Shown one piece after another: positions 1-5,353 of a stretch of 5,875 nucleotides of DNA. Position numbers and translations under genes: made by a program. Source of the stretch: Acidimicrobiia bacterium (GTDB taxonomy: Bacteria > Actinomycetota > Acidimicrobiia > Spongiisociales > ZC4RG35). Under the pieces are notes generated by a model, which saw nothing but the letters and a program-made list of their open reading frames with translations, searched no databases and was not told where the DNA came from. The first letter of the stretch is position 1, and each line of letters opens with the position of its first letter. Location: contig JAUXMQ010000089.1 in NCBI GenBank assembly GCA_030623125.1, forward strand, positions 1 through 5,875, in the 5' to 3' direction.

Positions 1-187
1 GCCGGTCCTTGGTTGAGAAGTGATAGAGGATGATCCCTTTGCTCACCCCGGCTCGATCGGCGATCTCCTGGAGAGAGACTCTGTGAGAGCCCTTCTCACT
101 AATTGCCCGGTACGTAGTCCGGAGGAGGTGGATCTGTTTGGCTGTCAGATCCTGGCTGAGCAATTCCTCTGTCACCGTCGCTGGCAA
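1..187 (-). CDS. TetR-family transcriptional regulator, N-terminal part (cut by window edge)
   Basis: The 62 visible residues form the DNA-binding domain of a TetR-family repressor. Helix 1 is LTAKQIHLLRTTYRAISEKG (about residues 14-33). The helix-turn-helix follows as VSLQEIADRAGVSKGIILYHF, ending in the family's typical YHFSTKDR (about 55-62). The ligand-binding C-terminal domain lies beyond base 1. I chose the TTG start at 187-185 because GAGGAG sits 6 nt upstream. A GTG at 175-173 in the same frame is a possible alternative. The gene follows the last operon gene on the same strand after 82 bp, so it may be co-transcribed. Family knowledge: such regulators near acyl-CoA catabolic genes usually repress them and release DNA on binding an acyl-CoA. 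I infer that this protein binds the palindrome in front of the operon at 4377-4402; the effector is unknown. Confidence 0.88.
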   Translation of the reverse strand, partial: MPATVTEELLSQDLTAKQIHLLRTTYRAISEKGSHRVSLQEIADRAGVSKGIILYHFSTKDR

Positions 188-269
188 GTGCTTCTCCTCA
201 AATGACAGATCCGCGGTTGGCGCGGAGCGTAGTCGTAAGTCTCTTCCCGTCTGTCAACAGGCCACTAGT
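188..269. other. Short intergenic gap between the D-like ATPase gene and the tetR gene
   Basis: This 82-bp gap holds the GAGGAG ribosome binding site of the regulator gene. On the minus strand it also holds a perfect TTGACA (257-252), but the only -10-like hexamer, TACGCT (231-226), is 20 bp away, which is poorly spaced. A 5-bp GC inverted repeat (CCGCG 211-215, CGCGG 221-225) has no T-run after it, so I do not call a terminator. No copy of the 4377-4402 operator is visible here. Read-through from the operon, with or without a weak internal promoter, is the simplest reading. Confidence 0.4.
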
Positions 270-1079
270 TCAGGCGCTGACCAATTCAGTTCGCTTCCGC
301 AGCCTCTGATGGGCCAGCAACGCCGCCCCATATGCGCCGGCGTAGGCGCCGAGACCATCCGGCGGAACGGCGAAGGGCGACCCGAGGATCTCGCCGAGCT
401 TGTCCGCCAGCAGGTCGACCGACGCCAGCCCACCGGTGAGACCGAATGGTGGTTCGGCCTTGACCCGTTTGACCAGCTGGGCTGCCCGGCCTGTGAGGGC
501 GATCACAGCCCCGGCGCACACATCCTCGATGCTGCGGTCGGCGGCGAGATGGTTGATGATCTCAGATTCGGCGAAGACGGTGCACACACTCGACACGGTG
601 ACCGGGTCTTCCGCCGCCGCCGATAGCGGGGCGATATCGGTGATGTCGTATCCCAGGTACTCGACGGTCTTCTGCAGGAAAGCTCCGGCTCCGGCAGCAC
701 ACTTGTCGTTGAGTCGAAAGGCGGTCACCCGACCGACTTCGTCTATTCGCAGAGCCTTGACCGTCTGGCCCCCGGCGTCGAGCACGGTGCGTACATCGGG
801 GAGCCATTTGTGCACTGCGTAGGCGTGACACGTCAGCTCCGTGATCGCCAGATCAGAGATCTCTGCCGCGTAGCGACCGAAACCGGTCGCCGCGATGTAG
901 CCGATGGCGTCGGGCGCGATGTCCTTCTGAGCGAGAGTGGTCTGAAGGCTCTCCTCGGCCGCCTTGGCGAAGTGAAATCCGGTGCGTCGCATGAAGGTCG
1001 ACTCGATGAAGCCGTGCTCGTCGACGACGACAACCTTGGTGTAGCTCGATCCCAGGTCGATGCCTGCGGTGAGACTCAT
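270..1079 (-). CDS. bcrD: BadF/BadG/BcrA/BcrD-family ATPase, D-like activator subunit of the reductase
   Basis: This 269-aa protein belongs to the ASKHA-fold ATPases that bind a [4Fe-4S] cluster at the dimer interface and use ATP hydrolysis to push a low-potential electron into the partner dehydratase/reductase. Visible motifs are GIDLGSSYTKVVVV (6-19, phosphate-1 loop), ATGFGR (64-69), DAGGQTVKAL (101-110, phosphate-2 region), NDKCAAGAGAFL (124-135, cluster ligand C127), VCTVFAESEI (165-174, ligand C166), LTGGLAS (214-220) and GAYGAALLA (248-256). The ATG at 1079-1077 overlaps the previous stop in ATGA and has AAAGGGG about 8 nt upstream. That start is preferred over the in-frame ORF extension to 1157, because it begins right at the conserved phosphate loop. 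Oddity: GGQT replaces the GGQD seen in the neighbouring ATPase, and GGLAS replaces GGVTRN. The D assignment rests on gene order and on its being the second, divergent ATPase; the family call is secure. Confidence 0.9.
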   Translation of the reverse strand: MSLTAGIDLGSSYTKVVVVDEHGFIESTFMRRTGFHFAKAAEESLQTTLAQKDIAPDAIGYIAATGFGRYAAEISDLAITELTCHAYAVHKWLPDVRTVLDAGGQTVKALRIDEVGRVTAFRLNDKCAAGAGAFLQKTVEYLGYDITDIAPLSAAAEDPVTVSSVCTVFAESEIINHLAADRSIEDVCAGAVIALTGRAAQLVKRVKAEPPFGLTGGLASVDLLADKLGEILGSPFAVPPDGLGAYAGAYGAALLAHQRLRKRTELVSA

Positions 1080-1885
1080 GTCGGCAATCCCCTTTCGGTG
1101 CCTGCACCGGTCAAGACCTGATCGAGTGCATAGAGGGCTGCGCCGATGGCACCGCAATAATGCGACTCCTCGTTGGTGTTGACCCGCGATCCCACCAGTT
1201 CAGAAATCAGCTCGACCATGGCGGTGTTGCGGGTGACCCCCCCGGTGAAGGTGATCTCAGGCTCTATGCCTACCCGACGTAGCAGCGACACGCTGCGGGA
1301 GGCAATCGAGTTGTGGACGCCCATCACGACATCCTCGATACGCCGGCCCTTTGCCATCCACCCGAGAATCTCCGACTCGGCGAAGACCGTGCACGTAGTG
1401 GTCATCTTGACCGGGTTCTTGGCAGCCAGTGCCAGTGGTCCGAGTTCCCCGAGGGGAATCTCCAGGGCGTCGGAGGCCGCGCCGAGAAAACGCCCGGTGC
1501 CCGCCGCGCATTTGTCGTTCATGTTGAAGTCGACCACCTGGCCGTCGGCGGTCACCTTGATGGCTTTGGTGTCCTGTCCGCCGATGTCGAGCACGCTTCT
1601 AGTTCCAGGAAAGAGGTGAACCGCACCGCGGGCATGACACGAGATCTCGGTCACCTGGGCGTCGCCAAAATCGATGTTGAATCGCCCGTAGCCGGTACCG
1701 ACGACGAAGGCCACATCGGGCTCGGCGAACTCGGTCTGCTCCAGTGCCAGGTTGAAAGCCGTCTCTCCAGCGTCGGCCAGCTTGGCTCCAGTCGAGCAAA
1801 GGCCCCGTCCCAGGATCTCATGTTCCCCGGTGATGATCACGGCCTTGGTCTGGGTCGAGCCTACGTCCACTCCTGCTACCAACAT
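1076..1885 (-). CDS. bcrA: BadF/BadG/BcrA/BcrD-family ATPase, A-like activator subunit of the reductase
   Basis: This 269-aa Fe-S ATPase probably pairs with the next gene's product as a heterodimeric electron activator. Motifs in order: GVDVGSTQTKAV (5-16), GTGYGR (63-68), EISCHARGA (80-88), DIGGQDTKAI (100-109), NDKCAAGTGRFL (123-134, cluster ligand C126), TCTVFAESEI (164-173, ligand C165), FTGGVTRN (213-220) and GAIGAALYA (245-253). It closely fits the activator of 2-hydroxyglutaryl-CoA dehydratase and the short ATPases of bzd-type benzoyl-CoA reductases. It lacks the extra length of the roughly 430-aa BcrA/BadF proteins. The ATG at 1885-1883 is chosen because it begins just before the phosphate loop and has AGGAG 10 nt upstream. 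The frame stays open to 1972, but that would run back into the preceding gene. It starts 5 bp after that gene and overlaps the D-like gene by 4 bp, suggesting translational coupling. Two distinct ATPases favour a benzoyl-CoA reductase type over dehydratases with one homodimeric activator. Confidence 0.9.
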   Translation of the reverse strand: MLVAGVDVGSTQTKAVIITGEHEILGRGLCSTGAKLADAGETAFNLALEQTEFAEPDVAFVVGTGYGRFNIDFGDAQVTEISCHARGAVHLFPGTRSVLDIGGQDTKAIKVTADGQVVDFNMNDKCAAGTGRFLGAASDALEIPLGELGPLALAAKNPVKMTTTCTVFAESEILGWMAKGRRIEDVVMGVHNSIASRSVSLLRRVGIEPEITFTGGVTRNTAMVELISELVGSRVNTNEESHYCGAIGAALYALDQVLTGAGTERGLPT

Positions 1886-1890
1886 CTCGT

Positions 1891-3195
1891 TCACACTCCT
1901 GACTGAACTCGCCTGCTTTGCAGGCTTTCGAAGAATGCATCGATCCGGTTCCTCATTTGTGCCTCGGCCCACAGGCGTGAATCGACGAGATCAGACTGGA
2001 TGAACAGACCGGGAACGCCGGCATTGTTGAGAAGCCATTCGCGGGCGTCCGGAAGACCGGCAGCGGTCGTCCGGCAGGACTTGACCCCGTGATAGCAGAT
2101 GCCGTCGACGTCATACTCCTCCGCCATCTTTGCCTGCCATTCATGAGAGAAGAAGATCCCGCTCATGCTCGGCTGCGAAGTGATGAGGATCTGCTCAGCG
2201 AGGCTCTCGATCGGGCGAGAAAGGTCGTAGTGAAGCCCTCGGTCGATGCCCCCACCTGCGTACGACATGTACTCGCTAGCTACGAAGACGCCGTCCCACC
2301 GCTCGAACATCCCTACGAAATCCCGGAAATTCGTGTAACAGGCTGTGCCCACCAACAGCAGGCGGTATCGCTCGTCGGTGAGAGCTCCGACTCCGTGCGC
2401 CACCCGCTCCTCGAGCTCGGCCAGGACCGTCTCCATGAACTCGACACCCTCGGGAAGTCCCCGGAGGATGTTGGCGATTCCCATGTAGTTGATGCCTTCT
2501 GTCAGGGCGTTGAAGGGGGCAGGCTTGTTCTTGTTCATGGCCAGGATCGACTGGTAGAGCTCCGACATCCGATTGACGTTGCCGAGAATCTCACGAAGCT
2601 TGTCTATGTCGAACTTCTTTCCTGACACCTCTGCTGACAGGCTGATCAGATCGCGTATCTGGCCCTCGACGTATTTCACGTCGTTCCTGAACGTCTCGCT
2701 GGACGAGTCATACTCAAAGCCGGTGCCCCGCCAGCCGGGAAGGTCGAGGACAAAGACGGGGCATCCGTACTGGCGCTCCCAGACCTCGGCCCATTTGATG
2801 TAGGTGTTGCACATGTTGGAGGCGACAACCATGCCGGGTTTGGGGTACTTGCCAAGGGGATGGTCCCGACCGGTGGCATGCAAGCCGATATCGACCTTCA
2901 CATAGCCACAGATATCAGGCGAGTAACCGAGATCTTCGGCCGCCAGCAGGTAGTCCATGGCCTTGCCTTTGACAGCGGTCTGCAGGGCGGCAATCTCAGG
3001 AAAGCTCATGGGGATGTCGAACGTGTTGAGGACTTCGGCGAGTGATCCCATCACAAAGGTGTTGGCCACAGGCTGCGCCGCAGCGTCCGCTTCACCGAGC
3101 TGTTTCCACCAGTTGTCCATGAGAGCACGGCTCGCGGTGCGAGTGTTCCCAGCTTGGCTGAGGGCCGGCCGTATCGCAACTTTCTGTGTTTCCAT
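1891..3195 (-). CDS. bcrB: 2-hydroxyacyl-CoA dehydratase / benzoyl-CoA reductase subunit B-like (BcrB/BzdO-type)
   Basis: This 434-aa protein belongs to the family that includes HgdA/HgdB, BcrB and BzdO. With its partner subunit it would hold the [4Fe-4S] centre and the acyl-CoA site. Visible features are VMGSLAEVLNTFDIPMSFPE (48-67, entry to the first domain), DICGYVKVDIG (94-104, C96), ASNMCNTYIKW (125-135, C129), CPVFVLDLPGW (145-155), a helical middle segment (about 170-280), GVKSCRTT (370-377, C374) and IQSDLVDSR (399-407) near the C-terminus. The N-terminal 45 residues are less conserved-looking. Length matches B-type subunits (about 430-450 aa). AGGAG lies 6 nt before the ATG and overlaps the upstream stop region; the gap to the upstream gene is 9 bp. 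The NMCNTYIKWAEVWE region looks to me closer to the bzd type than to Thauera BcrB, but that is from memory. The exact substrate is not readable from sequence. Confidence 0.88.
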   Translation of the reverse strand: METQKVAIRPALSQAGNTRTASRALMDNWWKQLGEADAAAQPVANTFVMGSLAEVLNTFDIPMSFPEIAALQTAVKGKAMDYLLAAEDLGYSPDICGYVKVDIGLHATGRDHPLGKYPKPGMVVASNMCNTYIKWAEVWERQYGCPVFVLDLPGWRGTGFEYDSSSETFRNDVKYVEGQIRDLISLSAEVSGKKFDIDKLREILGNVNRMSELYQSILAMNKNKPAPFNALTEGINYMGIANILRGLPEGVEFMETVLAELEERVAHGVGALTDERYRLLLVGTACYTNFRDFVGMFERWDGVFVASEYMSYAGGGIDRGLHYDLSRPIESLAEQILITSQPSMSGIFFSHEWQAKMAEEYDVDGICYHGVKSCRTTAAGLPDAREWLLNNAGVPGLFIQSDLVDSRLWAEAQMRNRIDAFFESLQSRRVQSGV

Positions 3196-3204
3196 ATCGG
3201 TCTC

Positions 3205-4368
3205 CTAGACAAACTCGAACAGCAGGGATTCGGCAAAGGTCTCGATCTCCATTCGGGCCTGTTCGAAGTTGGTCGTCTTCTCCTCGAATTCCATGATGAG
3301 ATGAGGGATACCGGCCGCTGTCAGGGCGTTGTCGTAGGCGACCTGCTCCTCGAGTCCCGGCTCGCACATCTTGGGCGCCGCCACAATGGCGGCCTCCGCC
3401 TTGGACTGGTGGATGCGCTTCAGCAGCATGTCCTCTTTCGGCTTGCGGGGGTCCCTCTGCACCGGGCTGTAGTCGGAGGTCTCGAGGTAGGCGACAGCCA
3501 GATTCCGCATTGGATCACCCGATGTGGGCACGTCTTCGGTGAGCCACCGCAGGCCGATCATGAAGTCGTCGTCGACGACATAGGCCACGTCTTGGAGTAC
3601 CGACAGCATCTCGATCGGGGGCTGCTCGCAGTATCCGCCCTCGAACACGATCCGCAGCTTGTCCTGGGGGTGGTTGTCCCGGGCCCGGATGAGGGGGAGG
3701 GCGCGTCCGAGCAGCTCGTTGTGACGCTCGCGTGGCATCGCACCGGCTGCCGCCATGAGCAGATAGGAATCCGTCAGACCGATCTGCTCGGGTGTTTCCC
3801 GTCTGATCTGGTAGAGCTCCCGTAGCAAGCGACGGTTCTCGTTGAATAACTCGATACTGGCCAGCAGTGACTCATCGGTGATGGACGTGCCGGTGATTTC
3901 TTCGATGATTCCTGCTATCCGGCGATACTCGGCGAGCAAATAGGCGGGGGCGTGTGGTGACGCGGCGTTCTGCGGCAGGTAGAGAATCTGACAGCTCAGC
4001 TCGGGAAACTGCCGGGTCCAAACACCGTTGAGATGACGGGCGGCATCGCAGATGGGATGGGTCACATACATCGACAGGAAGTCGATACGACCGGAGAGGG
4101 CTTGTTCGAGAGAGGTCCTCAGGATCGAACAGACAAATGCTGCGATGTGGGCGTCGGCCTCACGAATCTGGACGCTGCTGTCGAAACCCTTCATCTTCAA
4201 CGGGAGCATGCCGGCCGCGTGGGCGATCTCTTCGGGGAAATAGACCTGGAAATGCCCCAGCACCTTGCCGTTCGAGTTTTCCTCCAGCCATTGATGCACG
4301 GCCGGGTATTCGGGATCCTCGACAGCAGTCCGGCACTCCTCGATTATCTCGTTGAGCTCTTCCTCCAT
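3205..4368 (-). CDS. bcrC: Benzoyl-CoA reductase subunit C-like protein (2-hydroxyacyl-CoA dehydratase family)
   Basis: This is the first gene of the operon. From the ATG at 4368-4366 the protein has 387 aa, the usual size of BcrC/BadD/BzdN (about 380-390). Five cysteines stand out: C80 in FVCSILRTSLE, C107 in HPICDAARHLNG, C126, C247 in GGYCEQPP and C335 in APKMCEPGLEEQ. The contexts of C80, C107, C247 and C335 match the BcrC pattern, including the block VVDDDFMIGLRWLTEDVPTSGDP (about 264-286). Family role: with subunit B it binds Fe-S clusters and the acyl-CoA and receives electrons from the ATPase pair. A GTG codon directly before the ATG (4371-4369) is an equally possible start, since AGGA lies 6 nt before the GTG and 9 nt before the ATG. 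The ribosome binding site lies inside the operator palindrome. Substrate assignment to benzoyl-CoA or a related aromatic acyl-CoA is inference. Confidence 0.9.
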   Translation of the reverse strand: MEEELNEIIEECRTAVEDPEYPAVHQWLEENSNGKVLGHFQVYFPEEIAHAAGMLPLKMKGFDSSVQIREADAHIAAFVCSILRTSLEQALSGRIDFLSMYVTHPICDAARHLNGVWTRQFPELSCQILYLPQNAASPHAPAYLLAEYRRIAGIIEEITGTSITDESLLASIELFNENRRLLRELYQIRRETPEQIGLTDSYLLMAAAGAMPRERHNELLGRALPLIRARDNHPQDKLRIVFEGGYCEQPPIEMLSVLQDVAYVVDDDFMIGLRWLTEDVPTSGDPMRNLAVAYLETSDYSPVQRDPRKPKEDMLLKRIHQSKAEAAIVAAPKMCEPGLEEQVAYDNALTAAGIPHLIMEFEEKTTNFEQARMEIETFAESLLFEFV

Positions 4369-4376
4369 CACGACGT

Positions 4377-4402
4377 ATCCTGACTGACCGGTTAGTCAGG
4401 AT
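4377..4402. promoter_or_regulatory. TetR-type operator palindrome in front of the reductase operon
   Basis: Left arm ATCCTGACTGACC and right arm GGTTAGTCAGGAT form a 26-bp inverted repeat with no spacer, centred on ACCGGT. Twelve of the 13 base pairs are symmetric; the only break is G4386 against T4393. Palindromes centred on GACCGGTC-like cores are typical of TetR-family sites. The site covers the -10 hexamer (first two bases of 4401-4406), the expected transcription start near 4394 and the AGGA ribosome binding site, so a bound protein would block transcription. I infer the regulator encoded at the left edge of the window as the ligand. Whether it also controls the divergent gene, whose start is 118 bp away, is unclear. 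Confidence 0.85.
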
Positions 4403-4429
4403 CGTACCGCTGTCGGCGCCGGCGCTCAA
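4401..4429 (-). promoter_or_regulatory. Sigma70-type promoter of the reductase operon
   Basis: Read on the minus strand, TTGAGC (4429-4424) and TACGAT (4406-4401) are separated by exactly 17 bp. The -10 matches TATAAT at the key first A and last T positions, and the -35 matches TTGACA in its TTGA core. Transcription should begin near 4394, giving a leader of about 25 nt to the first gene. The -10 element overlaps the edge of the operator. Confidence 0.72.
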
Positions 4430-4436
4430 TGCATTG
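4427..4436. repeat. Perfect 10-bp palindrome next to the -35 element
   Basis: CAATGCATTG is its own reverse complement and overlaps the upstream end of the operon's -35 hexamer by three bases. It could be a second protein-binding site in the divergent region, but a 10-bp palindrome can arise by chance and symmetry stops abruptly on both sides. Confidence 0.3.
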
Positions 4437-4507
4437 CAGGCATCATTTTGAGTAGTGCGTTTGCATCAGCGTCTCTCAGGCGCCTTCCTTTGGACTCCGC
4501 ACGCGCG

Positions 4508-4520
4508 TACGATTCGCCAA
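4508..4520 (+). promoter_or_regulatory. Possible -10 element giving a leaderless transcript of the B12 gene
   Basis: TACGAT at 4508-4513 lies so that the expected transcription start, 7 nt after its last base, is the A of the ATG at 4520. No Shine-Dalgarno sequence precedes this ATG, which fits a leaderless mRNA, common in actinobacteria. The -35 position (about 4485-4490, TTCCTT) is a poor match. The same hexamer TACGAT serves as the -10 of the divergent operon. Confidence 0.45.
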
Positions 4521-4933
4521 TGGATAGCCTGCCAATCAGGGTGCTGATCGCCAAACCCGGTCTCGATGGCCATGACCGCGGGGCAAAGGTCGTTGTGAAG
4601 GCCTTGCGGGACGCCGGGATGGAAGTGATCTACACAGGTCGGCACCAGAAGATTTCTTCCATAGTGGCTATTGCCACCGATGAGGACGTGGATGTTGTCG
4701 GTTTGTCCGTGCTCTCCGGCGCACACGAGGAGTATTGCAGGAGAGTCCATGAGGCACTCGCCGAAGCCGGTCTCGACGACGTAGTTCTGGTCGTCGGGGG
4801 GACGATCTCCGAAGCGAGCCGGTCAGTCCTGGAGGAACTCGGCTATCTGGTGTATCCCACCGGGGCTGCACTCGCGGACATAGTGGCAGGCATCGAGGAG
4901 GCCGTTGCGACGAGAGCAGCGAATCGGATCTGA
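4520..4933 (+). CDS. Stand-alone cobalamin-binding protein, methylmalonyl-CoA mutase small-subunit type
   Basis: This 137-aa protein is a complete B12-binding Rossmann-like domain. It carries the DxHxxG cobalamin motif as LDGHDRGAK (15-23, axial ligand H18), then DVDVVGLSVLSGAH (56-69) and VVGGTIS (91-97). Both of the latter are standard parts of the lower-axial base-off/His-on pocket. It resembles the C-terminal domain of methylmalonyl-CoA mutase and the separate small subunits of acyl-CoA mutases such as 2-hydroxyisobutyryl-CoA mutase (HcmB). Such proteins need a large catalytic subunit, which is absent from this window. I chose the ATG at 4520 because conserved sequence begins right after it. 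An in-frame TTG at 4448 would add 24 residues of low-complexity sequence. It is divergent from the reductase operon, so it may share its control and act in the same acyl-CoA pathway. After about residue 70 it drifts from the usual mutase sequence, so the partner and substrate are open. Confidence 0.88.
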   Translation: MDSLPIRVLIAKPGLDGHDRGAKVVVKALRDAGMEVIYTGRHQKISSIVAIATDEDVDVVGLSVLSGAHEEYCRRVHEALAEAGLDDVVLVVGGTISEASRSVLEELGYLVYPTGAALADIVAGIEEAVATRAANRI

Positions 4934-5017
4934 TGTTCCAGCCAGCATGTCGGTCGTGCGAGGCAGACCATGAATACCACCTACTCGACCAGCTAGAAAT
5001 CGTCGTAGCTATCCGGC

Positions 5018-5353
5018 ATGGTGGAATCAATGTCATCTGTGGAGCCGGCGCGGCACGCCCTGTATTCTGCTCTCGAGGAGATCCTCGGAGAACAACACGC
5101 CGACACCTTGATGACACATCTACCCCAACATCCTTCAGACGAAGTGGCCACCAAGGCCGACATGACCGGTCTAAAAGCGAGTGTTGATCAACATTTCGAC
5201 CGGATGGAAGACCGAATTGACCAACTGGCGATCGAAGTCAGGGAAATGAACGGTGTCATGCGCGATCAACTGCGGACCTACTCGCTGGGCACTATTGGCG
5301 CCATGACAGTTCTCACAGCGATCTTCTCCCTCGTAGTGACTTTCTTCGCCTAA
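5018..5353 (+). CDS. Small coiled-coil protein with C-terminal membrane anchor, function unknown
   Basis: This 111-aa protein has three parts. The N-terminal helix ARHALYSALEEILGEQHADTL (about 11-31) is followed by THLPQHPSDEVATKADM (33-49). A polar coiled coil with Asp/Glu/Met/Gln-rich heptads follows (about 50-84). The last 20 or so residues are hydrophobic (GTIGAMTVLTAIFSLVVTFFA), a single membrane segment at the very C-terminus. I associate this layout with hypothetical proteins common in actinobacteria, distantly reminiscent of DUF1640/CCDC90-type coiled coils; no function is known to me. Start choice is uncertain: the ATG at 5018 has no clear ribosome binding site, while the in-frame ATG at 5030 has GGTGGA 4 nt upstream. 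It lies 84 bp after the B12 gene on the same strand. Its stop overlaps the stop of the convergent hydantoinase gene by 3 bases. Confidence 0.7.
   Translation: MVESMSSVEPARHALYSALEEILGEQHADTLMTHLPQHPSDEVATKADMTGLKASVDQHFDRMEDRIDQLAIEVREMNGVMRDQLRTYSLGTIGAMTVLTAIFSLVVTFFA

Noticed and set aside
211..225. CCGCG/CGCGG hairpin before the tetR gene, considered as a terminator
   Set aside because: The stem is only 5 bp and no T-run follows on either strand.
226..257. TTGACA / TACGCT pair as a promoter for the tetR gene
   Set aside because: The 20-bp spacing is outside the usual 16-18 bp; only the -35 is convincing, so it is mentioned but not called.
1892..1894. GTG overlapping the stop of the B-like gene as the start of the A-like gene
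   Set aside because: AGGAG is only 1 nt from this GTG, too close; the ATG at 1885 has suitable spacing and precedes the conserved loop directly.
1894..1906. GACTGA near the start of the A-like gene as a second operator half
   Set aside because: Only a half site with no matching inverted arm; probably chance inside coding sequence.
2089..2625. Plus-strand open frame opposite the B-like gene
   Set aside because: It lies fully antisense to the conserved B-like subunit and shows no recognisable domain.
3154..3825. Long plus-strand open frame (223 codons) inside the C-like gene
   Set aside because: It is antisense to a strongly conserved gene, has no ribosome binding site of note, and its His/Leu/Gly-rich translation resembles no family; it is a GC-rich shadow frame.
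4933..5187. Plus-strand frame whose ATG overlaps the stop of the B12 gene (TGATG)
   Set aside because: The overlap looks like coupling, but the translation is Arg/Ser/Thr-rich without structure, and it runs out of frame through the more convincing coiled-coil/TM protein.
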